Shown in pieces: positions 44,701 through 57,709 of a stretch of 64,000 nt of DNA (positions are counted from its first letter, which is position 1; each line of letters starts with the position of its first letter). This DNA is from Ligustrum vulgare (taxonomy: Eukaryota > Streptophyta > Magnoliopsida > Lamiales > Oleaceae): positions 813,501 through 877,500 of the forward strand of contig OY743169.1 of NCBI GenBank assembly GCA_963555705.1, given 5' to 3'. A model generated the notes under the pieces. The model was given only the letters and a program-made list of their open reading frames with translations. It made no database searches and was not told the DNA's origin. Both the position numbers and the translations under genes were made by a program.

Positions 44701-47700
44701 TTATTGGAAGTAGGTTTATTACCAATGATAATATTGAATCTCAGTTATTCTTGGATATTAACATATTGCATGACACTCCCTTTTTCAAAATAGGGGGTCA
44801 CCTCTCTTCTGGATTGGAGTTGGTGTTGGCCTCTCAGCGCTTTTTTCATGGGTAAGTAAGAGGACACTGCCTGTTATTTCTTAAATGTCTCAGTTCTTAA
44901 GATCATTCTCTTTTTTCTACTTCATGGAAGATTCCTTACATTTTTTTTACCATTTTCATTTACATTGCAGGTGGCTACATACCTCAAGGCAAGTAACTTC
45001 TTCCCTGAGCTAATTGTGCTTCATTGTTTTTCTTGATGTTGCATATTTCTTTCAGTTTTTGGCAAACCATTGATTTGACGGGGCATTATTTTATCCTACA
45101 TAATTCATCAAGTAGTATCTATTGTGAATTTCCCTTCTCTACTGTCATTTTTTAATGTTTAGATAATTTATTTATACGAACTTCATTGAAGTTAGGCCAG
45201 TAATCTTAGGGGGGTTTATTCAATTGGGATTTCGAAAGACATTTAAAGACTTTTTTTGATGGACTTTTTTTAATGAATTTCATTGAATTTGATTGACTTT
45301 TATGGATTTATATAGACTATTAAAGACTTTCGTGGACATTTATTTAAAAGACTTTCATATACTTTCAAAGACTTTTATAGATTGATTTAAAAGACTTTCA
45401 AATACTTTTAAAAACTTTTACAGACTTTTATTTTTTAATTGAAAAACATAAACGCTAATAGATTAATTTTCGTATGATGTGAATATGAATCGTTAATAAT
45501 AATTATATGTAAAGTGAATTAACAAAAAAGCGTGAGAAATATAAATAGTTTTAAGACAGAGAAACATTTGTGATTAAAAAAATGGGGGGAAAATAAAATC
45601 GCATTTGATATCGACATAAAAATTGTACTATGTTCATAAAAAAATTTCTAGAGAAAATTCTTGAATCACTTTACTTATTATTATTTGTTTTGACACAATT
45701 TATTTATTATTTTTCTATAAGATCTTATGGAATTTTAGTTAGATTTATTTTCATAAAAAATTCGAAAAAAACGATGAAAAAAAAGAGAGTCCAAATATAA
45801 AGAAAAAATATTTAAAATAAAAAAAATACAAAAAGTTGAAGAGAAGAGAAATAATGATTTGTTTAGTCAAATGTCTAAGGTTTCTAAAAATAATATGAAA
45901 GAAGAAAAATATAGAATAAATAAAATTACAATTTAAAAAGAATTTTTTTTTTTATAAAAGTCTTTCAAAATCTTGGAGGTTAATGAGAGACAAATAAAGA
46001 GATTTTGTGGTTGTACTTTATGTTTAAAAGTTAGTACATAGAGGATTTCGTAGGAGTCTTTAAAAGTCATTGATAATTTGAATAACACGGGACTTTTAAA
46101 AGTTTTTATACAATACACCATGACTTTAAAAGACATTTTAAGAGTCTATTAAAATCTAGATTGAATAACTCAAGATTTTAATGGATTTAAAAAAGTCTAG
46201 ATTGAATACCCATAGACTTTTAAATTCCATCAAAGTCTTTAAATTTCCTTCCAAATCCTAATTAAATAAACCCCCCTGAGTTTTGAGTGGAGCATTTTAT
46301 CTTCTAAGGTTAATCAGCTTTAAGCTTCCCATGAATCTATTAAGTGCCTGTTTGAGCCCCATTATTTGAAAATCAAGTTTTTTACACATTCAATCTCAAT
46401 CATCCATTTTAGTCAAGTCCACAATATTTAATTTTTCAAACAAATTTTAACCATACATTCTCCCAAATGTACTATTCAAAACCCACATTATTTCCCAAAT
46501 AATGGGGCTCAAATAGGGGCTAAATGTTTTCCAGATGTCTTTTCCCTGATTTTTCCCCCCCTTTCTTTTTTTCCGCTGAGGAATTTGAAGTTACTAATCT
46601 TATAAATTTAAGTCAGCGCTACCTAATTGTTCTCCATATCATGTATGAGAACCCAAATAATATTTGTAGTTCTGGGACAAGAATGATCAATGGTCGACAA
46701 ATGAGTTTTCAAAAAATATGTAACTTTTTAAGAGAGGCTCATTGAACTGTTGCTAACGGGTAGCTGCAAAGCGTCAGTTTTCCATACTCTCTATGTTTAT
46801 GCGTATATCTGGTTATGTTAATGGCGTGGAAAAATGCATAACATGGGGGATTTATCATGTGATCAGCCAAGGATTTTTAATATGGAAATCTTGCATATCA
46901 GAATAAAGCTATTGACATGATTGCGCCAAAACTAGGGCATGTCAGCTCAGCGTAACAAAAACTGCTTGTACTTTAATCAGAAGATATACTTAACCTTTTG
47001 GGAACAACTTATATTTGCTACTTGTTGTTTTCACACAATGAGTAAGCAGGATGCCTCTGGAAATTATATGTGAAGTAAAGAAAATAATTTATTGATGCAA
47101 GGCCACCAAGTGTAGCTTATGCTTGGAATAAGTTTGGTCCAAACTGTCTCCTCCGTACTCCATCACCTTGTAAAAAGTGAAATTTGAACAGATAATGTTC
47201 TAGAGTGAGGGATAGACTATATAATTTGATCTCATAGAGATATCGCCTTTAAGGATTTTGCTGTTCATTTGTGTGGTTATTTCAGCCCAAGTGGGCTGCT
47301 ACTTGACTATTAATAGATGCAATAGGTTTTATATGGAAGAGAGGGGCATCAATTAATTAATATATGGCATGCAATGCATTCACTGAAGCATTGACGCTAG
47401 TCTGTAGACTCATTTACATGGTAAAAAACGAGTTTGCATTAGCGATTATGGTGGAGCTGTTATGCAAAGGTAATTGCTTTGAAAGATACGACAAGACTAA
47501 TTGTTTTTATCATTAAAGAAAAGACACAGTTGATCTGGAGAAAAGTATGATGCTTGTTTGACTAGTATGGGGTTAATAATTTCTGTTGAGATCTAGTGGA
47601 AGGGATTGGTTTGATGCTTTGTAGTGCTTTTTCACAATCGTAATGGTCCATTTGTGCATCTTATTTATAACAATCAATAGTCATTGACTTTTCATTGTTA

Positions 47701-50700
47701 ACATAATAATAAGTTTTTAGATTGAATTCACGAGCGAATTACTATTCAAAGAGTGCATAACCACATGGAAACACTCACACTAACCCGTCAATTAGGGATC
47801 TATTCGATGTTTTCCTTGGGAGGAATAGGGAAATAATTGAAATGAAATAAGATCGATTCAAACATTGTACCTATGGGATAGGGATAGAGGAAAAGGAAAA
47901 CTCAAGTAAGTTCATTCTAAATCAAAGGATAACAGACCTCCTAGTTCTGAAATGAATCAATGGAAAAACTGGTTAAGAAGACATTATCAATGTGATTTAT
48001 CTTTGATTAGATGGTCTAGATTGATACCACAACAATGGTGGAATAGAGTTATCCATGTTGTATGGGTAAGAGAAAATTTCGGCAAATGGAATTCATATGA
48101 AAAAGTGTTTCTTTATGACAGTGAATTTATCAATTCAGTTATATTGATATTACTGGAATCGATAAAATTGTAGATGCTTTTCTTCTCTCTGACATATCTG
48201 CAAATATATCATTCATGCAGAAATATGCTATGCAACAAGCTTTCAAGACATTGATGGGACAGATGAATACTCAAAATAATCAATTCAGTAATGCTGCCTT
48301 TACGCCTGGTTCACCTTTCTCATTTCCTCCATCCGCATACCCAACATCAGATGCAACTACAACTTCAACACCTGTTGCATCTCAATCTGTAACTGTTGAT
48401 GTACCTGCAACCAAAGTGGACGACCCTCCATCTGCAGCTGTCCATGAGACTGTAGAACCAGAGAAGGGACAGAAGAAATATGGTATTTATGGATTATTTT
48501 CTGTTGCTAACATTAATATAGTTATGTTAACAGTCATTCTTATACTTCCAACAAAAGGAAACAAAAAGCTTCCTATTGCTTTGTTATTGGGTGGGTCATT
48601 TATTATTTTTGCTTCCAAATTCTTTCAATTTCTCTGCCATTGACATTATCCAGATAGCCAATTCTCTTGGTGGGATGAAATTGAGGCGGCTACTCTTGAG
48701 ATTTTATTACACTATTTGGATCTGAATCGCTGCCGTCATCACCATCTTCATCTTTTTTGCAGCTTTTGTAGATGTTTCCCCAGAAGAAACATTCAAGAAA
48801 AGTGCTTTTGAGAATTATGAAGAATCAATGCAGACAGATGCACCGAAGGATCCCGAGTCTTTCCAGCAAGTGAGTTCAACTGTTATCTGTTGCTGCTGTG
48901 ATGATTTGTGATAAAATTATCATCATTTTAATTATTTGAACATCTTTAAAGGTTTCTGAAAATGGATCTGCTTCGAAGCAAGGAACTGGTTTTTCAGAAG
49001 GTCCCTCCACTGGTGAGTTAGGAAATCATTGATCATCATTATAGTAATCGCGTTTGCAATAATTTATCCAGTTGATAATGCAGTCCGCTTAATATGTGGT
49101 TCTTTCGCATTGTGGAGACAGATTTTATTTTTACAGTTCAATAAGCCTGATTTATTTTACTGTGCATTATTATTGTTTTTAATGAATATTTCTTCATGCT
49201 GGATTTTGCTAATTTTCTTTGTATATTCCTATTTTACGTTTCTTTTTATGAAAGATCTGATTAAGGATGTTCATAGAGTATACGTTAGTGACATACGACT
49301 GGAAATTAAAGTTTTATGCTAATCACTATGTGCAAATAAATTAAAGGTGGATTTGTGTGAATACTTCCCTCAACGGATGTGAAGTTGTATCAAACTAAGT
49401 ACTCATTATATTTTATATATGAGGAAGGCTGCTGTGTTAACTGTTGTCTAAAATAGGAGTGTATCTGATATAATCCATGTTGAATATATTCATGTATTTG
49501 ATTGACACGTAAAATTGGGCTGACTTAGCCCATGTTTGATGTTTTTAAAAAGAGTTTATTTAAAATGAATAGTGATTTTTAGGAGAATGTGTGGTTAAAA
49601 AGTAGGGAATTTTTTTTAGGTTTATGTGTAATATTATTTTATTGATAAATTTGTAGTTGAAAAGAAGAGAGAAAAATGTGTTGAGTTTTTTTAAAGGGGC
49701 CAAACAGGGGCATAATGTCTATGCATTTGTACCTCCTTGAAAAGTGTGTAAATCTTCTAAAATCAGGAGTCTGTTTGCAAACATTCCATGTTGGATATAG
49801 TGATGTTTTCAAATAGCATGTAAAGAACTGCTTGGATAATGTTATACCTTTATGTCTGTCCTTGTAACCCATTTGAATTTACCCTTGTACGATACTAATG
49901 AATAATGCGAGCTGATTTTTCCTTCTTTCTTTAAATTTGAGAGAACATTTTTTTTAAAGCGTGTTCTTGGTAATGTAAGAATTATATCCTCTTCTCATTC
50001 ACATTATTTTTCTCTAAATATTTTAATGCATGTTTTGTAGGTGATTAAATTTATATTTAAGTGATTATAAGGTTTGTGTCCTATGGAATCTGTTGATAAG
50101 TGAGTAGTTCTACAAAACATGTACTTAGTTTTCATTACAACAACTTGTAAATGGAGATTTCATATATGATGGTTGTTCTGCTTTGATTCTGACTATGCTA
50201 TTCTTTGTTAACTCATTGTTTCTCATTCATTTCTGTTTGCTGACCATAGTGCATGTTTGTCACATAGTAGCAGTCAGGACAGACTGTTATGGAAAATATT
50301 TTTAATTTCTTTTTCATACTTAATATGGTAAAATGTTATCCAATTCTCCCCCACAAAACGTGTTGTAGTTGTTTAATTAATCCATTTTTGGGGAGTAGGT
50401 TCATTTATTTCACAGTTTCGACCCTTTCTCTTGTAATAATGGGCAGAACAAACAAATCCTCTCTTGTCAGTGGAAGCTTTGGAGAAAATGATGGACGATC
50501 CAACAGTACAGAAAATGGTTTATCCGTAAGAGAACCTTCAACCTTATTTTATATTTCTCAATAATATAGTTTCATATGCCATCATTCAGAAGTCTTGGTT
50601 ATTTCTATTGACAGTGAAATGATGTTCGACTAAACACATGATTCATGAATAATGATATCAGTGTCTTCACCTCACGGAAGTGGCTTAGAATTCAGTATTC

Positions 50701-53700
50701 TCGTTCATTCTTTCTATTGCAAACTATGCAGTTTAGAATTCCCTTGCCCAATTTAACTCATTTCTAATGGAGTCTGGAAGAATTTATACTCGGAATTGAG
50801 TAATGCTTGTCATAGTCTGGGAATGAATGTCATTCAAAATTTTTGGATAATTATTAAAAAGAAGATACTACTAAAGACGAGTGTGAAAACAAATTGTCAT
50901 TTTTAATCAAACTCTTTATAAAATGTCTGTTGGTCGTTGCCTATAAAATAATGTTGCTTCAGTTTTATGGCATTTGGAAGGTTATGAAAATATAACTTTA
51001 AATAGGAGAAATTACTTGAGAAGTCAGTCAGGCACCTATGTCATGTTTGGTAGGGTGGATTAGATAGCATTCAGTAAAAGTGTCGTAGAACACAATTGAA
51101 CAATGAGATTCAGTCTCTATTTGATCCCCATTTTTTTAACTGTTTTTTTACGGTAATCAATTTTAACCACATTTTAACAACAAAATATTCTACACATAAA
51201 TCCAAAAATTTTCTATCATTTTCAACCATACAACATCCCATCAATCATTATTCAAAACTCTTTTTTCCCAAATAATGAGAATCAGATAGAGGCTCAGAAA
51301 GAAAGATGAACATTTAAACAAGTCTAATATAAGTTGAAAAATACTAGAAAATCTATTAAATCAAACCCTAATCATGTTTCCTAAAATAAAAATCCAGTTT
51401 GAAAAATAAATTATAAAATATCTTCACGAGGATTCCCATCATTTGCAAATCTATCTATATATAATAATAGAGTCCATGCCAAAAATAATACGCACATAGT
51501 TTCCCGTCCAAAATAACTTTCTAAATATGGAAATCTATGAAAAAAATAATAGTTCATTAAATATTTTAGCAATTATCATGGTGCATGTGTCATTAATGTC
51601 ATTAGAACCCGTACGATACTATCAATGACATCAATATTTTAATGTATAAACTATTATATTTTGTAATAGATATTATTCTTTTGATAATTATTGTATTATA
51701 TTGAAATCGAAAAATATGTAATATGAGTATCAAATCAAACATTTCAATGAGAAGTTTAATACAAGTTAACAAGTGGGAGCAAACTATAAACATATTGTCC
51801 GTAAAATCGTCAAAAAGATCAAATGTAAAGTTTTTTTTTTTTTTTTTTATATTTTTACTTTTCCTCAATACCCTATTCATTTTAAATTATATCATTTAAG
51901 TTCTATAATACTATCTATAAATTATTTTTTGTATTATTTTTTTTTTTTTTTGATAATTATTGTATTCTTTTGAAGTCGAAAAAATATGTAATATGGGTGT
52001 CAAATTGAAGGTCTCGACGAGAAGTTTAATTTAATAAAAAATAATGAGTGAAAGCAAACTGAAATTATATTGTCCATAAAATTATCTCAAAGATCAAACG
52101 TAAAAGTTTTTACTTTTCCTTAATACCCCATTCATTTTAATTATATCATTTAAGTTCTACAATGTTATCCGTAAACTATTATTTTGTAATAAGAGTAATG
52201 CTATTTATCTCAAGGTTGAAATTAATCTCAACTCAATTAACACATATTCGTTGAAGAATAGGGAGGTGCCCATGTACACATGCACGAGCCACTTCTTCAA
52301 TTTCTAAAGGGAGAGTGATAATTAGGTTGAGATTTATCCCAACCTTGAGATATATAGCATTATTCTTGTAATAATTATTGTTCTTTGATAATTATTGTAT
52401 TATTTTGAAGTCGAGAAATATGTAATATAGGTGTCAAATTAAAGATCTCAACGAGAAGTTTAATACTAGATAACAAGTGAGAGCAAATTATAAATACGTT
52501 GCCAGTAGAAACGTCTCAAAAATCAAATATAAAAGTTTTTACTATATATTTTTTACTTTTTCTCAATATCCCATTAATTTTAAATTATATCATTTAAGTT
52601 ATATAATACTTAGTATTCATAAAATCTGAAATTGGTTTGACAAGAAAAAAGGCAGCAGGTCAAGGGTCAGAAAGTCGAATCGGGGTCAAACTGATTTTAA
52701 TTAAAAAATTAATAATCATATCAAAGATCACAAAAATTTTCTAAAAAAAAAAGTCATTTTACAAATAAAGCAACATTTACTTATTTGGAGATAAAATTAA
52801 ATACACAAAAAATATAACAACAATATTATTTAATTTCAAAATTACCAATTTATCTATATATAATAATAAAGTCCATGCCAAATAACACCCACATAGTTTT
52901 CCGTCCAAAATGATTTTCTAAATCTGGAATCTATGAAAAAAATAGTAATTCAATAAATATTTTAGCAATTATTATGGTACATGTGTCATTTATGGCATTA
53001 GAACCAGTGTTATGCTATTAATGACATCAAGATTTTAATTTCTTTTAATGTATAAACTATTATATTTTGTAATAGTTATTATTCTTTTGATAATTATTTT
53101 ATTATATTGAAATCGAAAATTATGTAATATGATCGTCAAATCGAAAGAAGTTTAATACAAGTTAACAAGTGAGAGTAAACTGTAAACATATTGTCCGTAA
53201 AATTATCTCAAAGATCAAATGTAAAAGTTTTTCCCCCCTCAAGATCCCAATTTTAAATTATATCATTTAAGTTCTCTAATACTATCTATAAATTACTTTT
53301 TTGTAATAATTATTATTCTTTTGATAATTATTGTATTATTTTGAAGTCGAGAAATATGTAATATAGGTGTCAAATTGAAGATCTCAACAAGAAGTTTAAT
53401 ATCAGATAATAAGTGAGAGCAAATTCTAAATACTTTGTCTGTAAAAACGTGTCAAAGATAAAATGTAAAAGTTTTTACTTTATTTTTTATTTTTACTTTT
53501 CCTCAGTATTCAATTCATTTTAAATTATATCATTTAATAATACTTAGTATTCAGAAAATCTGAAATCAGTTTGATCCAAAAAAGGCAACAGGTCAAGGAT
53601 CAAGAAATCGAACTGGGTTGAACTGGAGTCAAACCGATTGTAATTAAAAAATTAATAATTATTTCAAAGATCACAAAATTCTCTTAAAAGTTATTTTATG

Positions 53701-54828
53701 AATAAAACAGCATTTACTCATTTGAAGATAAAATTAAATACAAAAAAAATATAACAAAAATATTCTTCAATTTCAAAATTATCAATTCAAAATAAATATA
53801 GATTTATGGTTGTTAATTTTATTTCAAAATTTTTTAACCTATAAAAAAATAAGATAAAAATAACTTATTTAGAAGAAGAAAGTTCAACAAACAAATAAAT
53901 AATAAATAAAAATATTTTTTAAAAAGATAACAACAATTTTAAAAAGAAAAAGAAAAAACTTATAAAGATCAGAATTTCCTAATTTTGATTAGTTTTGTAC
54001 ATATTGTATTTCCTATTTTGATTATTTTTGTCTTTTTAAAGTTTTGAATTCAATAATATTTTGTATTAAAATGCCATTATACTATATTTTTATTTGTTAT
54101 GATTATATAATTAACATTTTTTTTGAAGTGAAAATACTTATTCATTAATGGTATCTAAATTGAGTACATCAAGAATTAAAGACGGTGGAAACATAACATG
54201 TTCAATTGATTCAGACATAGAGCCAGCTTCTCGTGCAAAAGTGTGAGCAATTTGGTTCGTTGATCGCCTAACACACGAGAGATCTATTCCATGCATCTCT
54301 AAAATAAGTTTCTTGTAGTCATCAATAATCAACCCAAAATGAGAGAGATTCGGTGCTGAATTTTGTATAGCATCAAAAACCAGTAGTGAATCCATTTCGA
54401 TAATACCGGAATTAACTTGTAATCTTTTGCCCAGCTCAACGTCTCACGTACCCCTAATGCTTCAGCAATTTTGACCTCGAAAGAACCCTGTTTTTCTACA
54501 ACCTTTGCGGCAAAAGGAGGTAGAATCATCCCTTAAAACCATCCCAACACCCACTATCCCTTGGTCTTTGAACAAAGCGGCATCCACGTAGATCTTCAAC
54601 AAACCCCCTGCTGATCCTTTTTAAAGTTTTGAATTCAATAATATTTTGTATTGAAATGTTATTGTCATATGTTTTTATTTGATATGATTGTATAATTAAT
54701 TTTCATAAATGTTGATCGAAATCACTATCGCAAACATATTCTCGTGCATCGCACGGGTGAAAATACTAGTTGACGTATAAGTTATAATACAATTGAACAA
54801 GAATGAGATTGAGAAAGAAAGAGGAGGG

Positions 54829-54904
<76 letters not shown>

Positions 54905-57037
54905 TAAAAGGCAGAAAAATTAGTTTTATTGAATATGAAAGTGTAGATATTACAATGCATAAGCTTCCTTTATATATAGTTTAAACTATTCTAATTTAAG
55001 TAGGAAAATATTCGAAAATCAAAATATAATTATGTTTTTTAAAATAAGTATCCAATTTGGAAGTAAACAACTAATAAAATACTAAAAAATCTTTTAAATA
55101 AAATAATTTCCTAGAATTAGTATTAATTTTGAAAATTAAATTAAATAATATCTCTACTCGGGTTCCCGTAATTAAAAAAAGCTAAAATTTGTTAATTATT
55201 TTGTCCAATACTGCGACCAAATGGATTAAGCGTTTTCCTATTAGCATCGCATAGTTTTCCTGATTTTAATTATTTCACAAATCATATTCTTGTTATTAAT
55301 TACCATCGTATGTTTTATATCTTTCAGCTACTTACCAGAGGAAATGAGAAATCCTACTACTTTTAAATGTGAGTGTATTTTTCTATTACCCATTTATGTT
55401 TTGGTATGCTAGAGCTTGGAGAGGCTTACATGGAAACTTCTATTTAAATTCATTAAAGTTTTATATTTTTATATTATAACTTTATTTTTATTTTTATACT
55501 TATAAATATAAGACACGGCACGTCATACGTCGGACAGTTGTCCAAACAATGCCCCTAAAGTATCCTTCAAGCATTAGAAATTCAAAAAATAAGGCATGGC
55601 ATATGATCTTTCGGAGCAATGTCATGAAGTGTCAGTATCTGACATGACGTGTTGGACATGGACACGCTGCTTTAATTGGAGTGTTCTAGCATCATAACCT
55701 ATAAGCTTTCCCTTCCAATTTTTTGTTTTTGATACTTATCTTTATTGTCCATCAAAAATATGCATATTCCTAGCTGTATTAGATTATACAGAGCAGCTAA
55801 CAAACATGCATTGAGGATTTTATATTAGCTACTTTAAATTTACGTATTGTTTAATCCACTTGACTAAAATGCAACAATGTAAAATCTCGTATGTCAATTC
55901 TAAATGACTATCGGATATGATTCTACAGGGATGCTGCAAAATCCACAGTATCGTCAACAATTGCAGGACATGCTGTAAGTATATTAAACAAAAATATTTA
56001 GCATTTATACGTATGAAGGCGTTAATAATCATATAATTGGTTTGATAGTAATTGAGTTTCCCCTTTCGGTTAAATATTCACAGAAACAACATGGGAGGTA
56101 GCCCAGAATGGGACAACAGCATGATGGACTCTTTGAAGAATTTTGATCTTAGCAGTCCCGAGATTAAGCAACAGTTTGGTGAGTTCTAGAGTGGTTAATA
56201 TTTTGCTGTGAATGCCTGTTTTGTACTTACTATTTGACAAGCCTGAATAGGATTAAATATAAGGCTTTGTTCTTTAATGCAATCATTACAATATTTATAA
56301 ACCAATTTATAAACAACACAATTTTTTTCAAACCACTTTTAACCACACACATTTTACCTCAAAAACATAAATAAACCAATTTATAATTGCTACAGTGTTA
56401 CCAAACAGAAAATCTGGTATGTTTTAGTGTCCACTTGTGTTCTGTAGCAAACATGCAGCACTTACTGTTTCTCGCTTGACATATCTTGCAGATCAGATAG
56501 GGCTTACGCCCGAGGAAGTCATTTCCAAAATCATGGCCAATCCCGATGTTGCTATGGCATTCCAAAATCCTCGAGTTCAAGCAGCTATCATGGATGTAAG
56601 TAGTTTCTTTCATTTCGTCTTCCATTAAAAAAATTCATGTTGTTTTGGGGTTTTTCAGCAAGGTAGTGGAACTAATCACTTTTTAAATCCTTCCGAGATT
56701 TACTTTCCAATCAAATAAAAAGTCTTGTACTGTACTATTTATCTTGATGAACTTCGGGACGATTGCATGTTTTTGCAGTGCTCTCAGAATCCTCTTAGTA
56801 TCGCCAAGTACCAAAACGACAAAGAGGTCAGTTGAAATTTAGTGCGAATATTTGAATAATTCAATCCAATTGAACATGAATCTCTTTTGTTTCACTTTGC
56901 ATCAACCTTTTGACGTTTCTGCTATGGCACTTGATTTTCACGTTGGCACTAAGGCGAAGGTTACTCTATGTTCATCTCAGGTTATGGACGTTTTTAATAA
57001 AATATCAGAACTTTTCCCTGGGGCAACCGGTTCTTAA
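41715..57037 (+). CDS. TIC40: TIC40, chloroplast inner-envelope import co-chaperone, 14 exons, intact
   Basis: Exons: 41715-41919, 44419-44533, 44794-44851, 44971-44988, 48221-48482, 48763-48869, 48952-49012, 50447-50525, 55328-55368, 55929-55974, 56084-56178, 56492-56595, 56779-56826, 56981-57037. They sum to 1296 nt (431 residues) and every junction keeps frame; the Arabidopsis protein is of similar size. Residues 1-70 form a Ser/Lys-rich transit peptide ([15 protein letters not shown]). About 108-130 is one membrane helix ([19 protein letters not shown]). Then come a Gln/Asn/Pro/Ser-rich middle, [33 protein letters not shown], and a C-terminal Sti1/Hop-like domain ([16 protein letters not shown]). 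Known role: with TIC110 and HSP93 in the stroma-side import motor. The ATG 24 bp upstream of the chosen one (41691) is in frame; MENL is preferred from the family N terminus. Intron 4 is GC-AG. Confidence 0.95.
42427..42461 (+). repeat. G-rich tract in TIC40 intron 1
   Basis: Five runs of G (GGGGGG, GGGG, GG, twelve G, GGGG) within 35 bases on the sense strand. It could form a G-quadruplex in DNA or pre-mRNA. Confidence 0.75.
42456..42659. repeat. tandem duplication, 110-bp period, TIC40 intron 1
   Basis: AGGGGCGAAGAATTTTGCCA at 42456 is repeated at 42566 (one change). Both copies continue through GTGCCTAGAGAACTTTGGGA to GATAGTTTTG. Confidence 0.9.
42660..43692. other. TIC40 intron 1, unassigned
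   Basis: Open frames at 42795-43100 (minus) and 42925-43176 (plus) have no recognisable domain. No gene called. Confidence 0.4.
43693..43880. mobile_element. Tourist-like MITE in TIC40 intron 1, TTA duplication
   Basis: Ends GCCTCTGTTTGA and TCAAACAGAGGC are perfect inverses. TTA flanks at 43690-43692 and 43881-43883. Confidence 0.85.
44002..44223. mobile_element. second Tourist-like MITE in TIC40 intron 1, TTA duplication
   Basis: Ends GAGCATGCTTGGCTAA and TTAGCCAAACGTGCTC are near-perfect inverses. TTA flanks at 43999-44001 and 44224-44226. A different family from the one at 43693. Confidence 0.85.
45209..46276. mobile_element. 1.07-kb TIR element in TIC40 intron 4
   Basis: GGGGGGTTTATTCAATTGGG at the left is mirrored by TTAAATAAACCCCCC at the right. 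Flanks TTA and TGA suggest an imperfect 3-bp duplication. The interior repeats AAGACTTT(C/T) words on the left arm and their inverses on the right. No transposase. Confidence 0.75.
46344..46520. mobile_element. Tourist-like MITE in TIC40 intron 4, TAA duplication
   Basis: Ends GTGCCTGTTTGAGCCCCATT and AATGGGGCTCAAATAGGGGC are inverses. TAA at 46341-46343 and 46521-46523. Confidence 0.85.
46521..48220. other. remainder of TIC40 intron 4, unassigned
   Basis: No element ends found. The short ORF at 47952-48173 shows no domain. Confidence 0.4.
49528..49711. mobile_element. Tourist-like MITE in TIC40 intron 7
   Basis: Ends GCCCATGTTTGATG and GGCCAAACAGGGGC are inverse-related. Flanks TTA and ATA, so the duplication is imperfect or decayed. 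Confidence 0.65.
51113..51293. mobile_element. Tourist-like MITE in TIC40 intron 8, TCA duplication
   Basis: Ends GTCTCTATTTGATCCCCAT and ATGAGAATCAGATAGAGGC are inverses. TCA flanks both sides (51110-51112 and 51294-51296). Same family as 43693. Confidence 0.75.
51454..54769 (+). mobile_element. tandem or composite Helitrons in TIC40 intron 8
   Basis: TCTATATATAATAATA occurs after A at 51454 and again at 52853, each followed by a GTCCATGCC phrase, and the next ~700 bp match between the copies. Only one 3' end is present: CGTGCATCGCACGGGTG hairpin, then AAAATACTAG at 54760-54769 followed by T. So one Helitron (52853-54769) follows a partial copy (51454-52852), or one copy is internally duplicated. 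No Rep/helicase. It adds about 3.3 kb to the intron. Confidence 0.65.
54138..54615 (-). pseudogene. RNase H-like (RVT_3) gene fragment inside the Helitron
   Basis: Minus-strand frames give [58 protein letters not shown] and [18 protein letters not shown] in order. This is the order of the RNase H-like domain common in plant non-LTR elements and derived host genes (beta strand with D, AEA helix, N..AH..A end). At least two frameshifts separate the blocks. It lies antisense in TIC40 intron 8 and was probably picked up by the Helitron. Confidence 0.75.
54832..54900. repeat. (GA)n microsatellite in TIC40 intron 8
   Basis: About 34 GA units, 62 bp after the Helitron 3' end. Read through by a spurious Arg-Glu ORF at 54793-54984. 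Confidence 0.95.
56263..56412. mobile_element. MITE in TIC40 intron 11
   Basis: TTATAAACCAATTTATAAAC near the left and AAATAAACCAATTTATAATT near the right lie around a foldback whose arms match the pair at 9437-9815. Outer ends are approximate (GCTTTGTTCTTTAATG and GTTACCAAACAGAAAATC). Confidence 0.6.
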
Positions 57038-57690
57038 CTCGACCAGTCCTATCTTCGAATCATGTTAAAGGGAGTGTATTTGCTCCTTTTTTCTCCTGCA
57101 CAGATGAGAGATATCAAAAGTTTAGAGCACCTGTAAGCATGTTTCTGCTTTACGACGCCCACACATATCAAGATGTGTTGGCATCAGTTTACTTTCTACT
57201 ATTCAAATTTAACGTTAACCTCGACTCAATATTGTGGTTATGTTAGAAATACATTCTCGTCCAGATATAGATCTTCCGAGCTTTTTGACTGCTGTTGTAA
57301 ATTTTTTGAATTTTTATTTTCATTCGAATGCTAGTTGAACGTAGACATTAATACACTCTCTCTACTCGTCTCATCTTTATCTTCTCCTTTCTTTCTCCTT
57401 TGGATGTATTTCTATTTCACGTTTGATTTTTAGTAGCACGCTTGACAAAAGAGGAGTCTGGAGAATGGTGAACTTCGATCTCGTCCTGGAGTTAAAAGGG
57501 ATTCTTGATTCTAGTACAATGCTTATCTGATCTTACTGATTCTTGTATGATCGGACGGCTAGAATTGGATGATGATGATGAACCCACATTATTTTCTGGT
57601 TGGATCGGCCGAATGTAGAAATATCTTAAGTCATTACTCATTGGATGTTTCTGTGTGCTGTAGTTTACCGCATGTTGACATATGAAAATG
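57038..57690 (+). other. TIC40 3' flank, probably including the 3' UTR
   Basis: T-rich after the stop codon. No obvious single poly(A) signal chosen. The minus-strand ORF 57492-57794 is not convincing. Confidence 0.4.
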
Positions 57691-57709
57691 GAGGCCGGTT
57701 TAAGAAAAA

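Noticed and set aside
44989..45000. Using the GT in GCAAGTAAC as the exon 4 donor
   Set aside because: It would add bases that break the frame into exon 5; the GC donor keeps it.
48483..48643. Continuation of the exon 5 frame past its donor
   Set aside because: Family comparison and the in-phase exon 6 show that this is intron 5 read-through.
54793..54984. ORF with a long Arg-Glu run
   Set aside because: Translation of a GA microsatellite.
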